DNA from: JADJLQ01 sp964396995 | GTDB taxonomy: Bacteria; Bacteroidota; Bacteroidia; Chitinophagales; Saprospiraceae | Assembly: GCA_964396995.1 (NCBI GenBank) | Contig: CAYNIG010000265.1 | Location: 1-6,964, forward strand | Direction of reading: 5' to 3' | Length of the DNA stretch: 6,964 nucleotides | Shown: positions 1 through 6,909 of the stretch, piece by piece | Layout of the letters: each line of letters starts with the position of its first letter | How positions within the stretch are numbered: position 1 is the first letter of the stretch | Position numbers and translations under genes: made by a program | The notes under the pieces: model-generated | The model's database searches: none | What the model was told of the DNA's origin: nothing | Seen by the model: the letters and a program-made list of their open reading frames with translations, nothing else

Positions 1-1035
1 ATAGCCAGTGTGTTGGTATTTATCCATTGTGCGGGAGTGTCGTCAAAAGGAACTGTTGTAAAGGGAAAAATCAACGATGCATCAGACCTCAGAGTGTTTC
101 TTGATAAACTGCCAATGATCACCAGGAAGATAGATGTGATCGCACAGTCTGAATTGAGTGGGGGAGGTAAGTTTAGAATAGAAACTGAAAATCAATTGGA
201 GCCCGGAATATATAGAATCAGAATAGGCAGCCGCTATATAAACCTGATTTTAGATGGCAGCGAAAAGTCAATAGACATCACCGGTAGCCTCTCTGATATA
301 GATAATGGTAAATGCATTATAAAGGGTTCAGACGAATCAGTTAAGGTGAATGAAATGATGGGTAAGTTATACAACAGGCAAGTGGGTGTGGCTGAATTGA
401 ATGAAGCAGCTAAAAATGCCACCAATCCGCTTTCATCCTTATTTTATGCACTTGGAAATGTATCCGGTACTAAATCTGATGTGGAATTATTAAAAGGTAT
501 TGTGGCTAAATTAAGAGATAAATTTCCTAAAAGTGGCTATACCTCCGAATTAGATCAATTTACTACTCAAATGGAAGCCCAGATTTACCAGGCAGAATCC
601 ACTGCTGCTGTAAAAGATGGTGCAGAGGCTCCGAATATTGCATTGCCCAATCCTGAAGGGAAAGTGATTGAACTTAAATCGCTCAGGGGGAAAGTGGTTT
701 TGCTTGATTTTTGGGCTAGCTGGTGCGGTCCTTGTCGCAGGGAAAATCCGAATGTGGTGAATGTATACAATAAATACAAAGACAAAGGATTTACAGTATA
801 CAGTGTTTCTCTAGACAGACCAGGAGGCATGGAAAATTGGAAAGCTGCCATTGCAGCGGATAAACTTTCCTGGCCTAATCATGTGAGTGATCTTCAGCAT
901 TGGAACAGTGCCGCCGGACGATTATATGGTATTCAGTCCATACCTCAGACATTTTTATTAGACAAAGAAGGTCGGATTGTAGGCGAAAATCTAAGGGGGC
1001 CTGCATTAGAGCCGGCGGTGAAAAAACTTTTATAA
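1..1035 (+). CDS. TlpA-family thiol-disulfide oxidoreductase with N-terminal DUF4369 domain (5'-partial)
   Basis: A probable periplasmic thiol-disulfide oxidoreductase of the DUF4369-TlpA type common in Bacteroidota. Residues are numbered from the GTG at 10. A beta-rich N-terminal region (about 14-110) fits DUF4369, a helical linker follows (about 110-200), and the thioredoxin fold runs from about 204 to the end. The active site is WCGPC at 238-242, after the beta-strand VVLLDFWAS, and the cis-proline is P312 in SIPQTF. The frame is open to the window edge (ATA GCC AGT precede the GTG), and the first residues are the hydrophobic core of a signal peptide, so the true start is probably a few codons upstream of the window. 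A Cys sits at residue 7, but the preceding FIH is a poor lipobox, so lipid anchoring is doubtful. Members reduce or isomerise disulfides, for example in cytochrome c maturation or stress response. No partner gene is visible, so the target is unknown. It converges on dnaA. Confidence 0.9.
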   Translation: MASVLVFIHCAGVSSKGTVVKGKINDASDLRVFLDKLPMITRKIDVIAQSELSGGGKFRIETENQLEPGIYRIRIGSRYINLILDGSEKSIDITGSLSDIDNGKCIIKGSDESVKVNEMMGKLYNRQVGVAELNEAAKNATNPLSSLFYALGNVSGTKSDVELLKGIVAKLRDKFPKSGYTSELDQFTTQMEAQIYQAESTAAVKDGAEAPNIALPNPEGKVIELKSLRGKVVLLDFWASWCGPCRRENPNVVNVYNKYKDKGFTVYSVSLDRPGGMENWKAAIAADKLSWPNHVSDLQHWNSAAGRLYGIQSIPQTFLLDKEGRIVGENLRGPALEPAVKKLL

Positions 1036-1046
1036 AAAATCAAACA

Positions 1047-1086
1047 TTATTATCGTACGTAATAAATCGTAGACGGTATCCCGTAC
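1047..1086. terminator. Short palindromes between convergent tlpA-like gene and dnaA; possible bidirectional terminator
   Basis: The convergent gap holds TTATTA (1047-1052) and its exact complement TAATAA (1060-1065) around TCGTACG, followed by ACGG (1073-1076) and CCGT (1081-1084) around TATC. The first stem is entirely A/T and the second is only 4 bp, and neither is followed by a convincing T run on either strand. The position between two converging stops suits a terminator, but the structure is weak. Confidence 0.25.
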
Positions 1087-1090
1087 AATC

Positions 1091-2482
1091 TTAACCCGTC
1101 ATACTCAATTTGATCTTTTTCTCCAATTCGAATACGCTGGTTTTAAATTTATCGTCCGTATCGAGCAGATCTTTTATGGTTTTGATAGAATAAATTACTG
1201 TACTGTGGTCTCTGCCACCAAATGTACTTCCAATCTTTACCAATGAATAGGTAGTGAGGTTTTTAGCAAGGTACATTGACAACTGTCGGGCAATGACTAC
1301 TTTACGTTTTCTGGTCTTGGCATGCATTATATTTTCATCCAAGTCAAAATGCTCAGCAACCATCTTTTGTATCTGCTCCAGGGTGATTTCTTTAGAATAA
1401 TTTCTTACAAATTTTGCGATCACTTCTTTGGCCAGTGGTATATCAATGTCACGTTGATTAAGTGAAGCCTGGGCAGCTATTGAAATTAATACTCCTTCCA
1501 GTTCCCGAACACTTTCCTTTATATTATGACAGATTAACTCCTGTACATGATAAGGGATTTTAATGTCTTCCAGTTCTGCTTTTGCGTCTAGTATGGCCAT
1601 TCTGGTTTCGTAGTCTGGTTTATTGAGGTCGGCACTTAATCCCCACTTAAATCGGGAAATCAACCTTTCTTCCATGTCTTCAAGGTCCTTTGGTGCACGA
1701 TCGGAACTGATAATTATTTGTTTTCCGATCTGATGCAATTGATTAAAAATATGGAAAAAGATTTCCTGGGTCTTTACCCGGTTGGCCAAAAACTGTATGT
1801 CATCCAGGAGCAATACTTCAACGTTTTGGAAAAAGGCCATAAAATCATCAATGCTATTGTTCTTTATCGCATGAATTACCTGTTGGGTAAATTTTTCAGA
1901 GCTCAGATACAATACACCTTTTTCAGGATGATTTTTTACTATTTCATTCCCAATAGCCTGTATCAAATGGGTTTTACCTAAGCCAACTGATCCGTAAATA
2001 AATAGTGGGTTGAAGGCAGTACCACCCGGCTTTTTAGCAATAGCCAATCCTGCAGACCGGGCCAGTTTATTACAATCTCCCTCTACATAATTTTGCATAG
2101 TATAGCCATGATGGAGATTTGATTCAAATTTTACTTTTTTAATACCGGGGATTACAAATGGGTTTATGATCTGGCTGGTATCAACTGTTTTTGGCAAATT
2201 GGGATCGGTGCCACTGGTACGCGTTTGCCTTTCCATAGGAATGAAATATTCCAGCCGGCCTCCTTTTCCAAGTTCATGTTTTATACAAGCCCTTAATGTG
2301 TCCAGGTAGTGCTCTTCGATCCATTCAAAGAAAAACTTATTTGGTACCTGAATGGTGAGTACACTATCTTCTAATCGTATGGCTTTAATAGGCTCAAACC
2401 AGGTCCTAAAGCTCTGCTCCGGCAGAGCAGCCTTGATGGCTTTCAGACAATTTTCCCACACGAGTTGATGCATTAGAAGCAT
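1091..2482 (-). CDS. dnaA: Chromosomal replication initiator protein DnaA
   Basis: DnaA binds DnaA boxes at oriC, opens the duplex as an ATP-bound oligomer and helps load the replicative helicase. The 463-residue protein has all four domains. Domain I (about 5-85) contains VWENCLKAI and SFRTWFEPI; domain II is a short linker (about 86-112). The AAA+ domain III has Walker A GSVGLGKT (164-171), Walker B LLLDD (224-228), sensor 1 IIISSD (256-261), the arginine-finger segment ERLISRF with R277, and sensor 2 VRELEG with R326. Domain IV has the basic segment KTRKRK (389-394) and the DnaA signature GGRDHSTV (422-429). The length is normal. ATG at 2482 is used here; a second in-frame ATG at 2473 is equally credible and costs three residues. 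No Shine-Dalgarno is obvious before either. The gene is alone on its transcript, and no dnaN or recF lies beside it. Confidence 0.98.
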   Translation of the reverse strand: MLLMHQLVWENCLKAIKAALPEQSFRTWFEPIKAIRLEDSVLTIQVPNKFFFEWIEEHYLDTLRACIKHELGKGGRLEYFIPMERQTRTSGTDPNLPKTVDTSQIINPFVIPGIKKVKFESNLHHGYTMQNYVEGDCNKLARSAGLAIAKKPGGTAFNPLFIYGSVGLGKTHLIQAIGNEIVKNHPEKGVLYLSSEKFTQQVIHAIKNNSIDDFMAFFQNVEVLLLDDIQFLANRVKTQEIFFHIFNQLHQIGKQIIISSDRAPKDLEDMEERLISRFKWGLSADLNKPDYETRMAILDAKAELEDIKIPYHVQELICHNIKESVRELEGVLISIAAQASLNQRDIDIPLAKEVIAKFVRNYSKEITLEQIQKMVAEHFDLDENIMHAKTRKRKVVIARQLSMYLAKNLTTYSLVKIGSTFGGRDHSTVIYSIKTIKDLLDTDDKFKTSVFELEKKIKLSMTG

Positions 2483-2627
2483 AAAAGATACTAATAAGGT
2501 TTAATACAGTTTTTAAAGTATTTGAAATTTTATTCAGCTGGTTGATTTTCAGATCCGAATAAGACAAATGTCATTAAATTATCTCTAACACGGTGTATGT
2601 TTTCCCTGAAGAGTAAACATATTTTCT
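2483..2627 (-). promoter_or_regulatory. Upstream region of dnaA, no confident promoter or DnaA box
   Basis: This 145-bp AT-rich gap separates the end of the esterase-ggt-nucleotidase gene run from dnaA and must hold any separate dnaA promoter. On the minus strand, TATGTTTA (2621-2614) and GACATTTG (2572-2565) each match the Bacteroidota -7 element TAnnTTTG at seven of eight positions, but neither has a TTG at the expected -33 spacing. I see no TTATNCACA-type DnaA box on either strand, so neither autoregulation nor an origin here is supported. Confidence 0.3.
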
Positions 2628-2632
2628 TCAAG
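2605..2632 (-). terminator. Hairpin at the 3' end of the metallophosphatase gene, candidate terminator
   Basis: TGAAGA (2607-2612) and TCTTCA (2625-2630) form a perfect 6-bp inverted repeat with a 12-nt spacer. Read on the minus strand the first arm begins at the TGA stop of the metallophosphatase. Inside it AAA/TTT around TATG could extend the stem past a small bulge, and outside it a wobble plus a C-G pair could add two more pairs. No U run follows on the minus strand, so it may be a 3'-end stabilising structure rather than a true intrinsic terminator. Confidence 0.3.
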
Positions 2633-3551
2633 CATCTATAATCCATTCATTTTTACAAGTTTTGCACTTGTGCCTGGAGTTGTTCCGTTCAAAGCTTATG
2701 TCTATTCTGCCCAGCATTACCCCTGCCCAGCCTACCTGATTGATGATGAGTGGGTTGCCATTTTTATTTTTTGATAGTATAGCCCGATCCAAAAAGGTGT
2801 GCGTATGCCCTCCAAGAATCAGATCTACGTAATTTAATTGAGGTGCCAGACTTACATCGGATATTTTTTGTTCTTTATAGGAATAACCTAAATGGGACAG
2901 GCAAATGAGGTAATCACATTTAACTTCATTTTTCAGGAAAGAAGCGATCGAATTGCCTTTAACCACCGGATCTTCATATGAGGTGTTACCATATAGGTTT
3001 TTAGGTACCAGTCCCTGCAATTCAATACCCAATCCGAAAATCCCAATTCGAAGGCCATCTATCTCTTTTACAATATATTCTTTGACAGTACCAGACAAGG
3101 TTGTGTCTTTAAAATTATAATTTGAATTGATCAACGGAAAGCGGGCATGGTTTAATTGCTTTTTCAGGTTTTCCATACCGCCATCAAAATCATGGTTTCC
3201 AATGGTGGCTGCATCATAGCCCAGGGCGGACATGGATTTCATTTCAACCTCACCCAGGTACATATTAAAATATGGAGTACCCTGGAAAATATCGCCGCTG
3301 TCGAGCAGCAACACATTTTTTTCAGCTTTGCGTATTTGATTGATAAGGGTCGCTCTGGAAGCAACCCCTCCAAGTCCTTGAAGCCGGCTTCCATCCATTG
3401 GAAACGGATCTATTCGGCTATGTACATCATTCGTATGCAGGATAGTAAGTTTTATGACCTCTTCTTTGTCCCAATTTCTTATTGGCATACCCTGAGCCAG
3501 CATCCATGCACTACTGGAGGTACAGTATTTTATAAAGTCTCTTCTTTTCAT
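2628..3551 (-). CDS. 5'-nucleotidase/UshA-type metallophosphatase, catalytic domain only, Tat-type signal
   Basis: This is the catalytic half of a UshA/5'-nucleotidase-like phosphoesterase (calcineurin-like fold, two metal ions), expected to hydrolyse nucleotides or related phosphoesters in the periplasm. The 307-residue protein begins with a twin-arginine signal (KRRDFIK, residues 2-8). Metal and catalytic motifs are in order: HTNDVH (D42, H44), LLLDSGDIFQG (D84), GNHD (118-121), SHLG (H220) and GGHTH (247-251), followed by NQVGWAG and the closing strand LGRIDISF. The C-terminal substrate-binding domain of UshA is absent; a separate gene for it ends 6 bp upstream (TAA AACACC ATG). The last residues contain HKCKTCK (294-300), a Cys-rich tail I do not recognise from the family. 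The fold assignment is strong; the substrate is not shown. It is probably the last gene of the operon. Confidence 0.9.
   Translation of the reverse strand: MKRRDFIKYCTSSSAWMLAQGMPIRNWDKEEVIKLTILHTNDVHSRIDPFPMDGSRLQGLGGVASRATLINQIRKAEKNVLLLDSGDIFQGTPYFNMYLGEVEMKSMSALGYDAATIGNHDFDGGMENLKKQLNHARFPLINSNYNFKDTTLSGTVKEYIVKEIDGLRIGIFGLGIELQGLVPKNLYGNTSYEDPVVKGNSIASFLKNEVKCDYLICLSHLGYSYKEQKISDVSLAPQLNYVDLILGGHTHTFLDRAILSKNKNGNPLIINQVGWAGVMLGRIDISFERNNSRHKCKTCKNEWIIDA
2655..2671. repeat. Perfect 6-bp inverted repeat inside the end of the metallophosphatase gene
   Basis: ACAAGT (2655-2660) and ACTTGT (2666-2671) are exact reverse complements around TTTGC. The repeat lies in coding sequence and, read on the minus strand, encodes the HKCKTCK tail of the metallophosphatase, about 25 bp before the hairpin that overlaps its stop codon. 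Confidence 0.6.
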
Positions 3552-3557
3552 GGTGTT

Positions 3558-4292
3558 TTATTTCTTGACTACTATTCTTTGGTCCAAATTGGATTTTAAA
3601 ATCTTTTGCTCAATGGCTTCATCTATCAGTACCGATCGAAGTAAGACATGTTTGTCTATTCTTTCATTATCAATTAAATAAGATTGATTATCTCCTCCAT
3701 TAGCAATGTAGTCCGGCATAGCCACCAAGTACTCTTTTGTATAATCAATCGGCTTTTGGTTCAACAACAGCGACTCTACTTTTTTATTTAAAATCACTAA
3801 TTTAATATTGGAAGAAGTTGGTCCGCCCTCAATTTCAGCAATATAATCTATAAATTTTACAAGTTCTTCCGCTTTCATTTTTACCAATACCAAAGTGTTG
3901 TCAAATGGCATTAATTCAAATATTTTTCCGATGGTAAGAGCACCCGGGCTCAAGCTCGGAATTCGAATGCCTCCAAAATTCTGATAGGCAAATGCAATTT
4001 CTTCATTGAAATATTTTTTAGCCTGATTATACAAAGCATCGGCGACCCAATTGGTCAATTTTGATTCTGGTCTTTCTTTGGTCATCATCTCCTCCACCTG
4101 TGCTATTATTTCATTCATTTTCAGTTCCATTTTTACTTTATATGGAGTAGTTATGGATGTCATGAGGCTATCGGGAGGTATATTTACGACCCGTATGGTC
4201 TTGGCTTTTGTATCGGCCAGATGGTCAATAGATCTGCATGAAAAAAATAGCTGGACTAATATTATCAAGAAGACAAAATGGCGTAATTGCAT
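3558..4292 (-). CDS. Lipoprotein with 5'-nucleotidase C-terminal (substrate-binding) domain
   Basis: This is the substrate-binding half of a UshA-like 5'-nucleotidase as a free-standing lipoprotein. ATG at 4292 is preferred because it gives a compact signal (MQLRHFVFLI onward) ending at FFSC, with the lipidated Cys at residue 19; the in-frame ATG at 4328 would add 12 residues before this signal. The mature part matches the 5_nucleotid_C family: TNWVADALY, then NFGGIR (residues 105-110) matching the NxGGxR signature, LTIGKIFELMPFDNTLV with a Phe in PFDNT that probably stacks the base, and MPDYIANGGDNQSYL, like the GGDGY region of UshA. It has no metallophosphatase motifs of its own, so it should need the protein encoded 6 bp downstream for catalysis. 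It follows ggt by about 63 bp (27 bp with the longer start). The pairing with the next gene is inferred from adjacency and from the fused family. Confidence 0.87.
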   Translation of the reverse strand: MQLRHFVFLIILVQLFFSCRSIDHLADTKAKTIRVVNIPPDSLMTSITTPYKVKMELKMNEIIAQVEEMMTKERPESKLTNWVADALYNQAKKYFNEEIAFAYQNFGGIRIPSLSPGALTIGKIFELMPFDNTLVLVKMKAEELVKFIDYIAEIEGGPTSSNIKLVILNKKVESLLLNQKPIDYTKEYLVAMPDYIANGGDNQSYLIDNERIDKHVLLRSVLIDEAIEQKILKSNLDQRIVVKK

Positions 4293-4355
4293 TATCACAT
4301 TTCTTTCTGTTGAAAAAACGATTCTCATACGGATACTTATTTATTAAAGATCATA

Positions 4356-6056
4356 TTACCAACCTTCTGCATGATCGTCACTTCTTGGATCAGCTCCACC
4401 TTCCAGTTTGCCGTTTTTCATTACTAAAATAGCATCTACTAATCCTATAGATTTAATATCTCTCAGTTTATGGCCCAAATTTTTCAGTTTTTCTGATAGC
4501 TGAGCATCAAAAGATTTGGTTTCCATCATGATTTCATCGGGCATCCATTGATGGTGAAAACGGCTGGCGGCTACCGCTTCAGACATGGACATATTCCATT
4601 CGATAACATTGAGCATTACCTGGAATACGGCGGTGATGATGGTGCTTCCTCCGGGGCTGCCCAGTACCATAAAAAGTTTTCCGTTTTTTTCCAGTATAGT
4701 TGGAGTCATACTGCTCAGCATTCGTTTGCCAGGCTGTATTGCATTGGCTTCTGCACCAATTAATCCAAACATATTGGGCACTCCTGGTTTTGCACTAAAA
4801 TCGTCCATCTCATTATTCATTAAAAAACCAGCTCCATCCACTATAACTTTAGAACCATAATTTCCGTTGAGAGTGGTGGTGACTGCCACCGCATTTCCAT
4901 CCTTGTCAACTACTGATAAATGAGTGGTCTCAAAATGTTCAAGAGCAAGTTTAAAATTACCGGCATAAACAGATTTGCTCTCAGAGGCTTTATCAGCATG
5001 GAAGTCAAGCATGCGGTATTTTATATAATTTGATTTTAATAGGGAGTCTTGTGGAACCGGATAAAAATCTGAATCTCCCAGGTACTGGGATCGATCAGCA
5101 TAGGCTCTGCGTTCTGCCTCGGTCATCAGATGGATAGTTCGACTGTCTCTATGCCCCCATTCCTGTATGGGGAAAGGTTCCACCATTTTTAATAATTGGG
5201 CTAAAGCGATGCCTCCGCTTGAAGGAGGGGGCATTGAAATTACTTTATATCCTTTATAATCGATGCTGACCGCAGATCTCCAAATGGAATTGTACTGCTT
5301 TAAGTCTTGGTGACTAATGATTCCATTTGCGGATTTCATTTCTGCCACTATTTTATCGGCTACCTCACCTTCATAGAATCCTGCGCGGCCATTGGATTTG
5401 ATTTTTTTAAGTGTCCAGGCCAGATCAGGTTGAATTAGTATATCACCTTCTTTCCAGCCTTCCGGCTTTACAAAAGCATTTTTTCCATTGTATTTTTCAA
5501 GAATCGGTTTAGCTGCGTTCAACCGATTGGCTTCATCCCTCGTGATGGCGAATCCTTTTTCCGCCAGTTTTATGGCAGGATCTATTAATTTATCAAAAGC
5601 CAAATGGCCGTATTTTTTATGAGCGGTAAAGTGCCCATCAATAGTACCGGGTACCCCTGATGCCAGATGACCTTCCAGGCTTTGCCGGGTAGGATTGCCC
5701 ATACTATCCAGGTACATGTCTTTTGATGCGGCAGCCGGCGCTTTCTCCCGATAATCCAAAGTGTTAATCTCCCCCGATGCAGACCGGTATACCATGAATC
5801 CCCCCCCTGCTATATTTCCGGCTCTTGGATATACTACAGCTAAAGCAAGCTGGGTAGCAATGCTTGCATCTACTGCATTTCCGCCCTGTTTCATTATTTC
5901 AATGCCTACTTTAGATGCAAGAGGATGACCACTTACTACCATTCCTTTATCTGCTATACATTTTTTTTGAATAGAAGATTCATATCCCGTAACGGGATAT
6001 GATGATTTGCATCCAATAATTAATATCAATACGATTACAAGCTGAGTAATTTTCAT
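4356..6056 (-). CDS. ggt: Gamma-glutamyltransferase (glutathione hydrolase), lipoprotein precursor
   Basis: Gamma-glutamyltransferase cleaves or transfers the gamma-glutamyl group of glutathione and related peptides. It is an Ntn hydrolase made as a proenzyme that cuts itself into large and small subunits. The frame is open to a TTG at 6077, but the ATG at 6056, seven codons later, follows an A-rich leader (AAAAAAGAAA) and gives a clean lipoprotein signal ending in LIIGC, so it is chosen (566 residues). Numbered from the TTG, the nucleophile and small-subunit N-terminus is T384 in ETTHLSVVD, and the matches to E. coli are T402, N404 (TLN), D426 (MNNEMDDF), S455-S456 (LSSMTP) and G476-G477 (SPGGS), all with a constant offset of 7. 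R110 in LDYREKAP fits the substrate-carboxylate Arg. The lid-loop segment (PGVPNMFGLIGAEAN) is present. It lies 30 bp after the esterase gene. A run of eight G (5807-5800) encodes G91-G93. Confidence 0.96.
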   Translation of the reverse strand: MKITQLVIVLILIIGCKSSYPVTGYESSIQKKCIADKGMVVSGHPLASKVGIEIMKQGGNAVDASIATQLALAVVYPRAGNIAGGGFMVYRSASGEINTLDYREKAPAAASKDMYLDSMGNPTRQSLEGHLASGVPGTIDGHFTAHKKYGHLAFDKLIDPAIKLAEKGFAITRDEANRLNAAKPILEKYNGKNAFVKPEGWKEGDILIQPDLAWTLKKIKSNGRAGFYEGEVADKIVAEMKSANGIISHQDLKQYNSIWRSAVSIDYKGYKVISMPPPSSGGIALAQLLKMVEPFPIQEWGHRDSRTIHLMTEAERRAYADRSQYLGDSDFYPVPQDSLLKSNYIKYRMLDFHADKASESKSVYAGNFKLALEHFETTHLSVVDKDGNAVAVTTTLNGNYGSKVIVDGAGFLMNNEMDDFSAKPGVPNMFGLIGAEANAIQPGKRMLSSMTPTILEKNGKLFMVLGSPGGSTIITAVFQVMLNVIEWNMSMSEAVAASRFHHQWMPDEIMMETKSFDAQLSEKLKNLGHKLRDIKSIGLVDAILVMKNGKLEGGADPRSDDHAEGW

Positions 6057-6086
6057 TTTCTTTTTTAAATTAATCAAAATTCCTGA

Positions 6087-6818
6087 TTAAAATCTTGAGC
6101 CTAAATAGTGTGGCAACATGGCCCTCCAGGTAGGCCAATCATGAGGCATATCGTATCCCCATATATCCAGTTCATGAGGGATTCCTTTGGTGCTTAGTAA
6201 ATGGGAAAGTCTTCGCGAAGCATCAGGAGTTTCATAATTTCCACTACCCGTAAGAATGTGAATATGATTTTTTTTACGCAATAGAGGTAAATAATGCTCA
6301 TCATTCAAATTGGCCAGGTAAGCCAATGGGGAATTAAAATACACTTGTTCATCATAATAGCCGTTGGTATACGTTTGAAGATCGTAGTCTCCACTCATAG
6401 CAATCACTCCGTCTAGAAGATCGGGTCGCTTGAAAAACAAATTGGCAGAATGCAAGGCACCCAAGGAAGCTCCGGCTATGACAATTGGTGTATCCTGGGA
6501 GGTATGGGTTTTTATATATGGAATTACTTCATTGTAAATATAGGCATTGAACTGATTGTGACGGATTCCCTTATGGGGTGGATGCATTTTATTGTTTAGC
6601 CAACTTTCATTATTGATGCTGTTCACAGAAAATACTTTGCATTTACCGCTATTGATCATAGGGGCAATGGCATCTATCAGATGAAATCGTTCATACTCCA
6701 GGTAATCTGCAGCAGCCGTAGGCAAAAGCAAAAGAGCAAATCCGTAGTGACCATATCGCACAATCTCCATGTGCTTATTCAAAGAGGGCGAATGCCAACC
6801 ATCCAATATTCTTTCCAT
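6087..6818 (-). CDS. Putative esterase, alpha/beta-hydrolase fold
   Basis: A 243-residue putative esterase of the esterase D / PF00756-like group. The nucleophile elbow is GASLG (116-120) with S118 as the likely catalytic Ser, after the strand PIVIA. The likely catalytic His is H226 in MPHDWPTW, and the acid is probably E196 or D199 in GSGNYETPDAS, which I cannot fix without a structure. The N-terminus (WHSPSLNKHMEIVRYGHYG) is the usual beta-hairpin start of this subfamily, so the ATG at 6818 is convincing. There is no signal peptide or membrane segment, so it should be cytoplasmic, unlike the three exported proteins encoded after it. It is the first gene of the run, ending 30 bp before the ggt ATG. 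The substrate cannot be read from the sequence. Confidence 0.85.
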   Translation of the reverse strand: MERILDGWHSPSLNKHMEIVRYGHYGFALLLLPTAAADYLEYERFHLIDAIAPMINSGKCKVFSVNSINNESWLNNKMHPPHKGIRHNQFNAYIYNEVIPYIKTHTSQDTPIVIAGASLGALHSANLFFKRPDLLDGVIAMSGDYDLQTYTNGYYDEQVYFNSPLAYLANLNDEHYLPLLRKKNHIHILTGSGNYETPDASRRLSHLLSTKGIPHELDIWGYDMPHDWPTWRAMLPHYLGSRF

Positions 6819-6909
6819 ATATAATCATTACCATTTTAAGATCTAAATATAATAAAGAAGCTCAGGATCAGAAAAAAATTGTCCATGATCCATTATATAT
6901 TTACACTCC
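6819..6909. promoter_or_regulatory. Divergent promoter region with candidate -7 elements on both strands and an inverted repeat
   Basis: TATATTTA occurs on the minus strand at 6851-6844 (toward the esterase operon) and on the plus strand at 6896-6903 (toward the frame at 6910). Each matches the Bacteroidota -7 consensus TAnnTTTG at seven of eight positions. A TTG at 6879-6881 lies about 14 nt before the plus-strand element, shorter than usual; none is seen at the right place for the minus strand. GGATCA (6865-6870) and TGATCC (6886-6891) form a spaced inverted repeat between the two elements and could be an operator. In such AT-rich DNA the -7 matches could be chance. Confidence 0.35.

Noticed and set aside
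1718..1981. An 87-codon plus-strand open frame inside dnaA
   Set aside because: It is antisense to the AAA+ core of an intact dnaA, has no recognisable motif, and its composition follows from the dnaA codons.
2451..2462. TTTCCCACA near the start of dnaA as a DnaA box
   Set aside because: It differs from TTATCCACA at two positions and simply encodes the conserved VWEN residues of DnaA.
3552..3557. The split nucleotidase as a frameshifted or broken single ushA gene
   Set aside because: The domains are in the opposite order to UshA, and each gene has its own start, stop and export signal, so no single frameshift could restore a normal fused gene.
3156..3599. A 147-codon plus-strand open frame over the start of the metallophosphatase gene
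   Set aside because: It lies opposite the conserved GNHD, DSGD and signal-peptide codons of a clear gene and shows no domain of its own.
4548..4860. Two overlapping plus-strand open frames opposite ggt
   Set aside because: Both are antisense to the catalytic small subunit of ggt, with no start context or protein family resemblance.
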